A program made the translations under genes and the position numbers. Below are positions 51,856 to 61,639 of a DNA stretch of 64,000 bases, one piece after another. Within the stretch, counting starts at the first letter, position 1; each line of letters opens with the position of its first letter. The DNA is taken from contig MWJO01000015.1 in NCBI GenBank assembly GCA_002027195.1, positions 1 to 64,000 of the forward strand, given 5' to 3'. Below the pieces are notes generated by a model. It searched no databases, was not told the DNA's origin, and worked only from the letters and a program-made list of their open reading frames with translations. The DNA comes from Streptomyces sp. GKU 895 (GTDB lineage Bacteria > Actinomycetota > Actinomycetes > Streptomycetales > Streptomycetaceae).

Positions 51856-52165
51856 GTCTGCAAAGGAAACGTCAACTTCGGTACCCCGAAGGAATCTTGA
51901 AGTCAATCGGTGTGTTGTTGTGATGTGCAGGACACCCCGACGATCCTTGCGGCGCTGTACAACGTAAGCTGTACCGGTCCCGAATCGCGGCAAGTGGGGC
52001 GATAATGCCCCACACCCTCAACCAGGGCCGCCGCGCGGAAGGCCGGGCGGCGTGTCCGAAATAGTGTGCATTGGGTCGGCGGTGTAGAACGGGAGATGTG
52101 ACGGCTATGGCTACGGAGACTCCCCAGCTCAACGCATGTGCCGTCCGCGCCCCGGGCAGTCGGCG
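51856..52165 (+). promoter_or_regulatory. hopanoid operon upstream region
   Basis: 310 bases without a substantial gene. It contains CTTCGG-tacc-CCGAAG (51876-51891), two direct copies of CTGTAC 14 bases apart (51955-51960 and 51969-51974, a possible regulator site), and a hairpin GTGGGGC-GATAAT-GCCCCAC (51994-52013) whose loop reads like a -10 hexamer. A short leader ORF starts at 52107. The promoter for hpnC must lie here; the exact start cannot be fixed by eye. Confidence 0.45.
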
Positions 52166-52169
52166 GTGA
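52107..52169 (+). CDS. possible 20-aa leader peptide coupled to hpnC
   Basis: An ATG frame encoding MATETPQLNACAVRAPGSRR whose TGA overlaps the hpnC GTG (GTGA at 52166-52169). GGGAGA lies 11 bases upstream of its ATG, a little far. It could couple translation into hpnC, or be chance: such a short frame is weak evidence. No run of codons for one amino acid is present. Confidence 0.3.
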   Translation: MATETPQLNACAVRAPGSRR

Positions 52170-53068
52170 CCGGGACCGACAGGGCCCGCGCCTCGGATCC
52201 GGAGCGCGGCACACTCGACAAGGCCGCGGGCGAGAACTTCCCCGTGGCCCCCTTCTTCCTGCCCCGGGCCTGGCGCGCCGACCTCATGGCCGTCTACGGC
52301 TTCGCCCGCCTCGTCGACGACATCGGCGACGGCGACCTCGCCCCCGGCGGCGCCGACGCCCGGCTCCTCGGCGTCTCCCCCGAGGAGGCCGGCGACCGTC
52401 TGGTGATGCTGGACGCCTTCGAGGCCGACCTCGACCGCGTCTTCACCGGCGAGCCCCGCCACCCCCTGCTGCGCCGCCTGCAGCCCACGGTCCGCCGCCG
52501 CGCGCTCACCCCCGAACCCTTCCTCGGCCTGATCGCCGCCAACCGCCAGGACCAGCTGGTCACGCGGTACGAGACCTACGACGACCTGCTCGCGTACTGC
52601 GAACTGTCGGCCAACCCCGTCGGCCGCCTGGTCCTCGCCGTCACCGGCACCTCGACCCCGGAGCGGGTCCGCCTCTCCGACGCGGTGTGCACGGCGCTGC
52701 AGATCGTCGAACACCTCCAGGACGTGACCGAGGACCTCGGTCGCGACCGCATCTATCTGCCCGCCGCGGACATGAAGCACTTCCATGTCCAGGAGGCGGA
52801 TCTCGCCACGGGGACCGCAGGCGCATCGGTGCGCGCACTGGTTGCGTACGAAGCAGAACGCGCTCGCAGTCTCCTGAATGAAGGCGCCCCTCTGGTGGGT
52901 AGCGTCCACGGCAGGTTGAAGCTGCTGCTCGCGGGGTTCGTGGCGGGGGGAAGGGCGGCGATCCGGGCGATCGCCGCCGCCGAATACGACGTACTTCCCG
53001 GCCCGCCCAAGCCCGGCAGGCTCCAGCTGCTGCGCGAGGTGGGCGTGACTCTGCGAGGAGAGGGGTGA
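52166..53068 (+). CDS. hpnC: hydroxysqualene synthase HpnC
   Basis: A 300-residue squalene/phytoene synthase-family enzyme, converting presqualene diphosphate to hydroxysqualene in the HpnC/D/E route. It has two aspartate-rich Mg2+ motifs: RLVDDIGDGD (about residues 47-56) and EHLQDVTEDLGRDRIYLP (about 190-207). AGENFPVAPFFLPRAWR near the N-terminus is the HpnC signature. GTG at 52166 overlaps the leader ORF; the stop overlaps the hpnD GTG (GTGA at 53065-53068). First enzyme gene of the hopanoid operon. Confidence 0.92.
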   Translation: MTGTDRARASDPERGTLDKAAGENFPVAPFFLPRAWRADLMAVYGFARLVDDIGDGDLAPGGADARLLGVSPEEAGDRLVMLDAFEADLDRVFTGEPRHPLLRRLQPTVRRRALTPEPFLGLIAANRQDQLVTRYETYDDLLAYCELSANPVGRLVLAVTGTSTPERVRLSDAVCTALQIVEHLQDVTEDLGRDRIYLPAADMKHFHVQEADLATGTAGASVRALVAYEAERARSLLNEGAPLVGSVHGRLKLLLAGFVAGGRAAIRAIAAAEYDVLPGPPKPGRLQLLREVGVTLRGEG

Positions 53069-54015
53069 TCCGGACCGTGGAGGCCGAACCACACGTGTCC
53101 GCACCGGTACTCGCCGCCTACAGCTACTGCGAGACCGTCACCGGACAGCAGGCACGGAACTTCGCGTACGGCATCAGGCTGCTGCCGGTGTCCAAGCGCC
53201 GCGCGATGTCGGCGTTGTACGCCTTCTCGCGCCGCGTCGACGACATCGGCGACGGCTCGCTGGCGCCCGACGTGAAGGCCGCGAGACTCGAGGACACCCG
53301 GGCGATGCTGACCCGGGTGCGCGAGGGTGCGGTCGACGAGGACGACACCGACCCGGTCGCGGTCGCCCTCACGCATGCCGCGACGGCGTTCCCGATCCCG
53401 CTCGGCGGCCTGGACGAGCTGATCGACGGCGTCCTGATGGACGTCCGCGGCGAGACCTACGAGACCTGGGACGACCTGAAGGTCTACTGCCGCTGTGTCG
53501 CGGGCGCCATCGGGCGGCTCTCGCTCGGCGTGTTCGGTACGGAACCGGGGGCGCGCGGCGTCGAGCGCGCGCCGGAGTATGCCGACACGCTCGGGCTCGC
53601 GCTTCAGCTCACCAACATCCTCAGGGACGTCCGCGAGGACGCGGGGGACGGGCGCACCTATCTCCCGGCCGACGACCTCGCGAAGTTCGGCTGCTCGGCC
53701 GGGTTCAGCGGGCCGACCCCACCGGAGGGCTCCGACTTCGCGGGCCTCGTCCACTTCGAAGTGCGACGGGCCCGCGCCCTTTTCGCCGAGGGCTACCGGC
53801 TGCTCCCCATGCTCGACCGGCGCAGCGGTGCCTGTGTCGCCGCCATGGCCGGGATCTACCGCCGCCTCCTGGACCGCATCGAGCGCGACCCCGAGGCCGT
53901 GCTGCGCGGCCGGGTCTCGCTGCCCGGCCGGGAGAAGGCGTACGTCGCCGTACGCGGGCTGTCCGGACTGGACGCCCGGCATGTGACCCGTGGAGCCGTC
54001 AGGAGGCGCGCCTGA
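53065..54015 (+). CDS. hpnD: presqualene diphosphate synthase HpnD
   Basis: A 316-residue head-to-head prenyltransferase condensing two farnesyl diphosphates to presqualene diphosphate. The Asp motifs are SRRVDDIGDG (about residues 55-64) and NILRDVREDAGDGRTYLP (about 187-204). SYCETVTGQQARNFAYGIRLL is the family N-terminal pattern (shown in part as TGQQARNFAYGIRLL). The start is a GTG coupled to the hpnC stop; its TGA overlaps the ATG of the following small ORF (TGATG at 54013-54017). Confidence 0.93.
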   Translation: MIRTVEAEPHVSAPVLAAYSYCETVTGQQARNFAYGIRLLPVSKRRAMSALYAFSRRVDDIGDGSLAPDVKAARLEDTRAMLTRVREGAVDEDDTDPVAVALTHAATAFPIPLGGLDELIDGVLMDVRGETYETWDDLKVYCRCVAGAIGRLSLGVFGTEPGARGVERAPEYADTLGLALQLTNILRDVREDAGDGRTYLPADDLAKFGCSAGFSGPTPPEGSDFAGLVHFEVRRARALFAEGYRLLPMLDRRSGACVAAMAGIYRRLLDRIERDPEAVLRGRVSLPGREKAYVAVRGLSGLDARHVTRGAVRRRA

Positions 54016-54155
54016 TGGACAAAACGGTCCAAGGTGATGTCACCGGAGAAAAGTGGCAGGCAACCCTCCGGCAGGGCGATGCGTCCCTGACTGCAACGGC
54101 CGGCCGCGCACCGATCAAGCACCGCGGCGGCCGGGCAGGGGAGGGTGCACGATGA
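54015..54155 (+). CDS. 46-aa conserved small ORF (DUF6380-like) between hpnD and hpnE
   Basis: A 46-residue basic peptide (MDKTVQGDVTGEKWQATLRQ at the start, then a T/A/G/R-rich half ending GEGAR). Its ATG overlaps the hpnD stop (TGATG) and its TGA overlaps the hpnE ATG (ATGA at 54152-54155), so it is coupled on both sides. A similar short ORF at this place is recalled from other Streptomyces genomes, named DUF6380. No membrane helix, cysteine or known motif. It may regulate translation of hpnE or be a small partner protein. Confidence 0.65.
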   Translation: MDKTVQGDVTGEKWQATLRQGDASLTATAGRAPIKHRGGRAGEGAR

Positions 54156-55545
54156 CCGACGGCCATCAGTCCGGGCGGGACGCCGTCGTGATCGGCGGCG
54201 GGCTCGCCGGCATCACCGCCGCGCTCGCGCTGGCAGACGCGGGCGTGCGCGTCACCCTGCTCGAAGGCCGGCCCCGCCTGGGCGGCCTCGCCTTCTCCTT
54301 CCAGCGCGGCGAACTGACCGTCGACAACGGACAGCACGTGTATCTGCGCTGCTGCACCGCCTACCGCTGGTTCCTCGACCGCATCGAGGGCACCGCGCTG
54401 GCGCCGCTGCAGGATCGTCTCGACGTGCCCGTGCTCGACGTCGACAAGCCCGAGGGACGGCGGCTCGGCAGGCTGCGGCGGGACGCGCTGCCGGTGCCCC
54501 TGCACCTGGGGCGCAGCCTCGCCACGTACCCGCATCTCTCGCTGGCCGACCGCGCCAGGGTGGGCCGGGCCGCGCTCGCGCTCAAGGGGCTCGACCTCGC
54601 CGATCCGGACCTGGACTCGCAGGACTTCGGCAGCTGGCTGACCGCGCACGGTCAGTCGGCGCGTGCCGTCGAGGCCCTGTGGGACCTGGTCGGGGTCGCC
54701 ACCCTCAACGCGGTCGCGGGCGACGCCTCGCTGGGGCTCGCCGCGATGGTGTTCAAGACCGGTCTGCTGTCCGACCCGGGCGCGGCCGACATCGGATGGG
54801 CGCGCGTCCCGCTGGGCGAACTGCATGACCGGCTCGCCCGCAAGGCGCTCGACTCAGCGGGCGTGCGTACCGAGGTCCGTACACGCGTCACCTCCATCTC
54901 CACTGACGAGAACGGGGCGTGGACCGTCCAGGTTCCCGGCGAGACGCTGCGGGCGGACGCCGTCGTCCTCGCCGTACCCCAGCGCGAGGCCCATGACCTG
55001 CTGCCCGAGGGTGCGCTGGACGCTCCGGAAAATCTTCTGCGGATCGGCACCGCACCGATCCTCAACGTGCATGTCGTCTACGACCGCAAGGTGCTGGAAA
55101 AGCCTTTCTTCGCGGCCCTCGGCACCCCGGTGCAGTGGGTCTTCGACCGCACCGACGCCTCCGGGCTGCGGGCGGGCCAGTACCTCGCGCTGTCGCAGTC
55201 GGCCGCTCAGGACGAGATCGACGAGCCCGTCGCCGTACTGCGGGAGCGCTACCTCCCGGAGCTGGAGCGGCTGCTGCCCGGCACCCGGGGTGCCGAGGTG
55301 AAGGACTTCTTCGTGACCAGGGAGCGGACGGCGACGTTCGATCCGCCCCCGGTGTCGGGCGGCTGCGGCCCGGCGCCCGCACCAGAGCCCCCGGCCTCTA
55401 CCTGGCCGGAGCGTGGACCGCCACTGGGTGGCCCGCGACCATGGAGAGTGCGGTCCGCAGTGGCGTGAGTGCGGCGGACGCCGCGCTGAGCGCCCTGGGC
55501 CGGCCCCGCCCGAGTCACCTCTTCGACGTAGAGGAGGCGGCGTGA
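54152..55545 (+). CDS. hpnE: hydroxysqualene dehydroxylase HpnE, one frameshift
   Basis: A 464-residue FAD amine-oxidase/phytoene-desaturase-family enzyme reducing hydroxysqualene to squalene. The dinucleotide fold VIGGGLAGITAALALADAG opens the protein; TVDNGQHVYLRCCTAYRWFL and FKTGLLSDPGAADIGWARVP are HpnE blocks, and the FAD-binding C-terminus is GLYLAGAWTATGWPATMESA. The frame breaks at about 55346: GATCCGCCCCC should carry one more G (GATCCGGCCCCC), after which the C-terminus reads correctly to 55545. ATG at 54152 overlaps the small ORF; the stop overlaps the next gene. Confidence 0.9.
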
Positions 55546-56672
55546 TGCTCGATCAGCATGCGGCAGGCCCCCGCACCCCCGGTACCGCAACAAGAGGAGA
55601 GACTGTGCCCACTGTGCCCCCGGCCTCGAAGGCTGCCGACGCGGTGGACGTGACCGCGCTCCTGGAGCGCGGCCGGACCCTGGCCACACCGGTACTGCGG
55701 GCGGCGATCGATCGCCTGGCCGCTCCCATGGACACCGTTTCCGCCTATCACTTCGGCTGGATCGACGCCGAGGGCAACCCCACGGCCGGCGACGGCGGCA
55801 AGGCCGTACGTCCCGCGCTCGCCGTGCTCTCCGCCGAGGTCACCGGCGCCGAGCCCGAGGCCGGCATCCCCGGCGCCGTCGCCGTGGAGCTGGTCCACAA
55901 CTTCTCGCTGCTGCACGACGACCTGATGGACGGCGACGAGCAGCGCCGCCACCGCGACACCGTCTGGAAGGTGCACGGCCCCGCCCAGGCGATCCTCGTC
56001 GGCGACGCCCTCTTCGCGCTCGCCAACGAGGTGCTCCTCGAACTCGGCACCGTGGAGGCCGGCCGCGCCACCCGCCGCCTGACCTCCGCCACCCGCGCCC
56101 TCATCGACGGCCAGGCCCAGGACATCTCCTACGAGCACCGCGACCGCGTCAGCGTCGAGGAGTGCCTGGAGATGGAGGGCAACAAGACCGGCGCCCTGCT
56201 GGCCTGCGCCAGCTCCATCGGCGCCGTGCTCGGCGGCGCGGACGACCGCACCGCCGACACCCTGGAGAAGTACGGCTACCACCTGGGCCTCGCCTTCCAG
56301 GCCGTGGACGACCTCCTCGGCATCTGGGGCGACCCGGTCTCCACCGGCAAGCAGACCTGGAGCGACCTGCGCCAGCGCAAGAAGTCCCTGCCGGTGGTGG
56401 CCGCGCTCGCGGCGGACGGTCCGGCCGCCGAGCGGCTCGGCGAGATCCTCGCCGCCGACGCCAAGAGCAGCGACTTCGAGAACTTCTCCGAGGAGGAGTT
56501 CGCGGCCCGCGCCGCCCTCATCGAGGAGGCGGGCGGCCGGGACTGGACGGCCCGGGAGGCGCGCCGTCAGCACACCATCGCCATCGAGGCGCTCGACACC
56601 ATCGACATGCCCGACCGGGTACGGGCGCAGTTCACGGCCCTCGCCGACTTCGTCGTCGTTCGAAAGAGATGA
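55545..56672 (+). CDS. polyprenyl (probably farnesyl) diphosphate synthase
   Basis: A 375-residue trans-prenyltransferase. The first aspartate motif is LLHDDLMD (about residue 125) and the second is AVDDLLGIWGD. The residue five before the first Asp is Phe, an aromatic stop that usually limits chain length, so farnesyl diphosphate, the substrate of hpnD, is the likely product; this is inference. GKAVRPALAVLSAEV and the K-T-A/G region are typical. The ATG at 55545 (TGATG overlap with the hpnE stop) has AGAGGAGG upstream; a GTG at 55542 is also possible. The first 40 residues are a poorly conserved extension. Confidence 0.88.
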   Translation: MLDQHAAGPRTPGTATRGETVPTVPPASKAADAVDVTALLERGRTLATPVLRAAIDRLAAPMDTVSAYHFGWIDAEGNPTAGDGGKAVRPALAVLSAEVTGAEPEAGIPGAVAVELVHNFSLLHDDLMDGDEQRRHRDTVWKVHGPAQAILVGDALFALANEVLLELGTVEAGRATRRLTSATRALIDGQAQDISYEHRDRVSVEECLEMEGNKTGALLACASSIGAVLGGADDRTADTLEKYGYHLGLAFQAVDDLLGIWGDPVSTGKQTWSDLRQRKKSLPVVAALAADGPAAERLGEILAADAKSSDFENFSEEEFAARAALIEEAGGRDWTAREARRQHTIAIEALDTIDMPDRVRAQFTALADFVVVRKR

Positions 56673-56706
56673 TCACTATCGGTCGAATAGCCCTCGCGTA
56701 GTCGCC

Positions 56707-56739
56707 GGCCGGTGCCGAAGGCACCACTGGGCACCGGCC
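56707..56739 (+). promoter_or_regulatory. 10-bp hairpin between the prenyl synthase and shc
   Basis: GGCCGGTGCC and GGCACCGGCC pair exactly around a 12-base loop in the only sizeable gap (119 bases) of the operon. It may act as an attenuator, mRNA-processing or stability element that lets shc and the downstream genes be expressed at a different level. There is no U-tract. Confidence 0.5.
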
Positions 56740-56791
56740 GACGGCGGACCCACAGCAGAGCACCACTTGCACACTGCACGAAGGGGAAGCC

Positions 56792-58781
56792 ATGACAGCG
56801 ACGACCGACGGAAGCACCGGGGCACTGCCGCCCCGCGCTGCCGCGGCCAGCGACACCGACATCCAGACCCCCGTGGCGGCCGGGGTACAAGAAGCCGCCG
56901 CGTACGCGGTGCAGCGCGCCACCGACTTCCTGCTGGCGCGGCAGGACGCCGAAGGCTGGTGGAAGGGCGACCTCGAGACCAACGTCACGATGGACGCCGA
57001 GGACCTGCTGCTCCGTCAGTTCCTGGGCATCCGCGACGAGTCGACCACCCGCGCCGCCGGACTCTTCATCCGCGGCGAGCAGCGCGAGGACGGCACCTGG
57101 GCCTCCTTCTACGGCGGCCCCGGCGAACTCTCCACCACCATCGAGGCGTACGTCGCCCTGCGACTGGCCGGGGACGCCCCCGACGCGCCGCACATGGCGA
57201 AGGCCTCGGCGTGGATCCGGGAGCGGGGCGGCATCGCCTCGGCGCGGGTCTTCACCCGGATCTGGCTCGCCCTGTTCGGCTGGTGGAAGTGGGAGGACCT
57301 GCCCGAACTCCCGCCCGAACTCATCTACTTCCCGAAGTGGATGCCGCTCAACATCTACGACTTCGGCTGCTGGGCCCGGCAGACGATCGTCCCGCTGACG
57401 ATCGTCTCCGCCAAGCGGCGTGCGGCCCGCGCCCTTCCCGCTGGACGAGCTGCACACCGATCCGGACGATCCCAACCCGGCCAAGCCGCTGGCTCCGGTG
57501 GCGAGTTGGGACGGCGCCTTCCAGCGGCTCGACAAGGCGCTGCACCAGCTGCGCAAGGTCGCCCCGCGCAGACTGCGGAAGGCGGCCATGAACTCCGCCG
57601 CCCGCTGGATCATCGAGCGGCAGGAGAACGACGGCTGCTGGGGCGGCATCCAGCCGCCGGCCGTGTACTCGGTCATCGCCCTGCACCTGCTCGGCTACGA
57701 CCTCGAACACCCGGTGATGCGCGAGGGGTTGGCGTCCCTGGACCGCTTCGCCGTCTGGCGCGAGGACGGGGCCCGGATGATCGAGGCCTGTCAGTCGCCG
57801 GTGTGGGACACCTGTCTCGCGACCATCGCCCTCGTCGACGCCGGGGTGGCCCCCGACCATCCGCAACTCGTCAAGGCGGCGGACTGGATGCTGGGCGAGG
57901 AGATCGTCCGGCCCGGCGACTGGTCCGTGAAGCGCCCCCAACTGCAGCCGGGCGGCTGGGCGTTCGAGTTCCACAACGACAACTACCCCGACATCGACGA
58001 CACCGCCGAGGTCGTCCTCGCACTGCGCCGGGTCCGGCACCACGACCCGGAGCGGGTGGAGCGGGCCATCGGACGCGGGGTGCGCTGGAACCTCGGCATG
58101 CAGTCCAGGAACGGGGCCTGGGGCGCCTTCGACGTCGACAACACCAGCCCCTTCCCCAACCGGCTGCCGTTCTGCGACTTCGGCGAGGTCATCGACCCGC
58201 CGTCCGCCGACGTCACCGCCCACGTGGTGGAGATGCTGGCCGTCGAGGGACTCGCCCACGACCCGCGCACCCGGCGCGGCATCGAGTGGCTGCTCGCCGA
58301 ACAGGAGCCGAACGGCTCATGGTTCGGACGCTGGGGCGTCAACTACATCTACGGCACCGGGTCCGTCGTCCCCGCCCTGGTCGCCGCCGGCATCCCCGCC
58401 GCGCACCCGGCGATCCGCCGGGCCGTGACCTGGCTGGAGTCCGTCCAGAACGACGACGGCGGCTGGGGCGAGGACCTGCGCTCCTACCAGGACTCCAGGG
58501 AATGGAGCGGGCGCGGCGCCTCCACCGCCTCGCAGACGGCCTGGGCGCTGATGGCCCTGCTGGCCGCCGGCGAGAAGGACTCCAAGGCCGTCGAGCGGGG
58601 CGTCGAATGGCTCGCCGCCACCCAGCGGGAGGACGGCTCCTGGGACGAGCCCTACTTCACCGGGACCGGCTTCCCCTGGGACTTCTCCATCAACTACCAC
58701 CTCTACCGGCAGGTCTTCCCGCTCACGGCACTCGGCCGGTACGTCCACGGAGAGCCGTTCTCACCGGCGGGGGAGGGATGA
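56792..58781 (+). CDS. shc: squalene-hopene cyclase, one frameshift
   Basis: A class II triterpene cyclase of about 662 residues forming hopene/hopanol from squalene at the membrane. The acid motif D-I-D-D-T-A lies at about residue 400 (YPDIDDTAEV), and several QW repeats are seen (QDAEGWW, QRREDGTWASF type, QNDDGGWGED, QREDGSWDE). FAFEFHND and WGVNYIYGTG are also conserved. The frame breaks at about 57415 in AAGCGGCGTGCGG: dropping one base (or adding two) joins VSAKR to RPAPFPLDELH. ATG at 56792 with AGGGGAAG; a poorly conserved 25-residue front follows. Confidence 0.93.
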
Positions 58782-58782
58782 G

Positions 58783-59422
58783 ATGAACACCCCGCCCGCC
58801 CCGGCCCCGCTGCTGATCGCCTGCGCGCTCGGCATCGAGCACCTGGCCCTGCGCAGCGGCGACCGGGGTGGCGCCGACGGACGGTCACCGTCCTCCGCAC
58901 GGGCATGGGCCCCAAGGCGGCCCAGCGGGCCGCACCCGGGCCCTCGCGGAGCCGGCCCTCGCCGACGCCGCCGTGCTCGCCACCGGCTTCTGCGCCGGGC
59001 TCGCGCCCGGCATGCACCCGGGCGACCTCGTCGTCGCCGAGGAGACCCGGGATGCGGCGGGAACCGTTCCGTGCGTGGGGACCGACCTACTCGTCAAGGA
59101 GCTGGTGCGGGCCCTGCCCGGACGCACCGTCCACACCGGACCCCTCACCGGCTCCGATCACGTCGTACGCGGGCATGAACGCTCCGATCTGCTCGCGACC
59201 GGCGCGATCGCCGTCGACATGGAGTCCGCATCCACGCTCTACAGCGCCGTGCGCACGGGCCCACGCCCCGTTGCGGCCGTCCGGGTGGTCGTGGACGCTC
59301 CAGAACATGAACTCGTCCGGATCGGCACGGTGCGCGGTGGAATATCGGCTTTCCGCGTCCTTCGTTCCGTCCTTCCCGCTTTCTACGAATGGCACCGTTC
59401 CTTGCTGCTCCCCAGGAGGTGA
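58783..59422 (+). CDS. hpnG: phosphorylase-superfamily nucleosidase, HpnG-like; two frameshifts
   Basis: A 213-residue nucleoside-phosphorylase-fold enzyme; HpnG removes adenine from adenosylhopane to give ribosylhopane. Read with two bases restored (a C at about 58893 and one base near 58940) it gives VTVLRTGMGPKAAQRA, then TRALAEPALADAAVLATGFCAGL. It continues in frame to HPGDLVVAEETR, TGSDHVVRG and the catalytic VDMESAS motif. Without correction the front and back halves are in different frames. The ATG lies 1 base after the shc stop; hpnH follows after 5 bases. Confidence 0.85.
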
Positions 59423-59427
59423 GCCAG

Positions 59428-60450
59428 ATGGCCATGCCGCTGCGTCAGTCCATCAAGGTCGCTACATACTTGGCCGAACAGAAGCTCCGCAAGCGGGACA
59501 AGTTCCCGCTGATCGTGGAGCTGGAACCCCTCTTCGCGTGCAACCTGAAGTGCGAGGGCTGCGGCAAGATCCAGCATCCGGCGGGGGTGCTCAAGCAGCG
59601 CATGCCGGTGGCGCAGGCCGTCGGGGCGGTCCTGGAGTCCGGTGCGCCGATGGTGTCCATCGCCGGCGGTGAGCCGCTGATGCACCCTCAGATCGACGAG
59701 ATCGTGCGGCAGTTGGTGGCGAAGAAGAAGTACGTCTTCCTCTGCACCAACGCCATGCTGCTGCGCAAGAAGATGGACAAGTTCACGCCCTCGCCCTACT
59801 TCGCCTTCGCCGTGCACATCGACGGGCTGCGCGAGCGGCACGACGAGTCGGTGGCCAAGGAAGGTGTCTTCGACGAGGCGGTGGAGGCGATCAAGGAGGC
59901 CAAGAAGCGCGGCTTCCGGGTCACCACCAACTCGACCTTCTTCAACACCGACACCCCGCAGACCATCATCGAGGTGCTCAACTTCCTCAACGACGACCTC
60001 AAGGTCGACGAGATGATGATCTCGCCCGCCTACGCCTACGAGAAGGCCCCCGACCAGGAGCACTTCCTGGGCGTGGAGCAGACCCGTGAGCTGTTCAAGA
60101 AGGCCTTCGCGGGCGGCAACCGGCGCAAGTGGCGGCTCAACCACTCCCCGCTCTTCCTGGACTTCCTGGAGGGCAAGGTCGACTTCCCGTGCACCGCGTG
60201 GGCGATCCCGAACTACTCCCTGTTCGGCTGGCAGCGCCCCTGCTACCTGATGAGCGACGGCTACGTCCCGACGTACCGCGAACTCATCGAGGAGACCGAC
60301 TGGGACAAGTACGGCCGCGGCAAGGACCCGCGCTGCGCCAACTGCATGGCGCACTGCGGCTACGAGCCCACCGCCGTCCTCGCCACCATGGGCTCGCTCA
60401 AGGAGTCGCTGCGCGCGATGCGCGAGACGGTCTCCGGGAACCGGGAGTGA
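59428..60450 (+). CDS. hpnH: adenosylhopane synthase HpnH (radical SAM)
   Basis: A 340-residue radical SAM enzyme linking a 5'-deoxyadenosyl unit to the hopene side chain. The cluster cysteines are C38, C42 and C45 in [10 protein letters not shown], followed by the GGEP motif in [11 protein letters not shown] and the conserved late Cys-rich [27 protein letters not shown] is the HpnH signature. The ATG at 59428 has AGGAGG upstream; a longer frame to 59389 exists but lacks a ribosome site. The product is the substrate for HpnG just upstream. Confidence 0.93.
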   Translation: MAMPLRQSIKVATYLAEQKLRKRDKFPLIVELEPLFACNLKCEGCGKIQHPAGVLKQRMPVAQAVGAVLESGAPMVSIAGGEPLMHPQIDEIVRQLVAKKKYVFLCTNAMLLRKKMDKFTPSPYFAFAVHIDGLRERHDESVAKEGVFDEAVEAIKEAKKRGFRVTTNSTFFNTDTPQTIIEVLNFLNDDLKVDEMMISPAYAYEKAPDQEHFLGVEQTRELFKKAFAGGNRRKWRLNHSPLFLDFLEGKVDFPCTAWAIPNYSLFGWQRPCYLMSDGYVPTYRELIEETDWDKYGRGKDPRCANCMAHCGYEPTAVLATMGSLKESLRAMRETVSGNRE

Positions 60451-60454
60451 GGTC

Positions 60455-61612
60455 ATGACCGCCGTCTCCCTCGGCGTCCCCGAGATGCCGGTCCGGCCGA
60501 TCGCCGAGCGACGGGTGTCGCGGCAGATCCAGGTCGGGCCGGTGGCGGTCGGGGGCGGGGCGCCGGTGTCGGTGCAGTCGATGACGACGACCCGTACGTC
60601 CGACATCGGCGCCACCCTCCAGCAGATCGCCGAACTCACCGCGTCCGGCTGCCAGATCGTCCGCGTCGCCTGCCCCACGCAGGACGACGCGGACGCGCTG
60701 GCCACCATCGCCCGCAAGTCCCAGATCCCGGTGATCGCGGACATCCACTTCCAGCCCAAGTACGTGTTCGCGGCGATCGAGGCCGGCTGTGCGGCCGTCC
60801 GCGTCAATCCCGGGAACATCAAGCAGTTCGACGACAAGGTGAAGGAGATCGCGCGGGCCGCCCGCGATCACGGCACGCCGATCCGGATCGGGGTCAACGC
60901 CGGGTCGCTGGACCGGCGGCTGCTCCAGAAGCACGGCAGGGCGACACCGGAGGCGCTCGTGGAATCGGCGCTGTGGGAGGCGTCGCTCTTCGAGGAGCAC
61001 GGGTTCCGGGACATCAAGATCTCCGTCAAGCACAACGACCCCGTGGTGATGGTGCGGGCGTACCAACTGCTCGCCGAGCAGTGCGACTACCCCTTGCACC
61101 TCGGGGTCACGGAGGCCGGTCCCGCCTTCCAGGGGACCATCAAGTCGGCGGTCGCCTTCGGGGCGCTCCTCAGCAGGGGGATCGGCGACACCATCCGGGT
61201 GTCGCTGTCCGCGCCGCCCGCCGAGGAGGTCAAGGTCGGCATCCAGATCCTGGAGTCCCTGGGTCTGAGGCAACGGCGCCTTGAGATCGTGTCGTGCCCG
61301 TCCTGCGGGCGCGCCCAGGTCGACGTCTACAAGCTGGCCGACGAGGTCACGGCGGGCCTGGAGGGCATGGGAGTGCCCTTGCGGGTAGCCGTGATGGGTT
61401 GTGTGGTCAACGGTCCCGGAGAGGCGCGGGAGGCCGACCTCGGGGTCGCCTCCGGCAACGGCAAGGGGCAGATCTTCGTGAAGGGCGAGGTCGTCAAGAC
61501 CGTCCCCGAGTCGAAGATCGTGGAGACCCTCATCGAGGAAGCGATGAAGATCGCCGAACAGATGGAGCAGGACGGCGTCGCGTCGGGGGAGCCGGCCGTC
61601 ACCGTGAGCTGA
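60455..61612 (+). CDS. ispG: 4-hydroxy-3-methylbut-2-en-1-yl diphosphate synthase (IspG/GcpE)
   Basis: A 385-residue [4Fe-4S] enzyme of the MEP pathway reducing MEcPP to HMBPP. The TIM-barrel part opens with [12 protein letters not shown] [11 protein letters not shown] and [14 protein letters not shown], and [19 protein letters not shown] is conserved. The C-terminal cluster part has [14 protein letters not shown] and [14 protein letters not shown] (three Cys and a Glu). ATG at 60455, 4 bases after the hpnH stop. As a copy located inside the hopanoid operon with dxs, it is likely to be a second, dedicated gene. Confidence 0.93.
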   Translation: MTAVSLGVPEMPVRPIAERRVSRQIQVGPVAVGGGAPVSVQSMTTTRTSDIGATLQQIAELTASGCQIVRVACPTQDDADALATIARKSQIPVIADIHFQPKYVFAAIEAGCAAVRVNPGNIKQFDDKVKEIARAARDHGTPIRIGVNAGSLDRRLLQKHGRATPEALVESALWEASLFEEHGFRDIKISVKHNDPVVMVRAYQLLAEQCDYPLHLGVTEAGPAFQGTIKSAVAFGALLSRGIGDTIRVSLSAPPAEEVKVGIQILESLGLRQRRLEIVSCPSCGRAQVDVYKLADEVTAGLEGMGVPLRVAVMGCVVNGPGEAREADLGVASGNGKGQIFVKGEVVKTVPESKIVETLIEEAMKIAEQMEQDGVASGEPAVTVS

Positions 61613-61639
61613 ACAGCACGGACCGAAGGGGGCCCGAGC

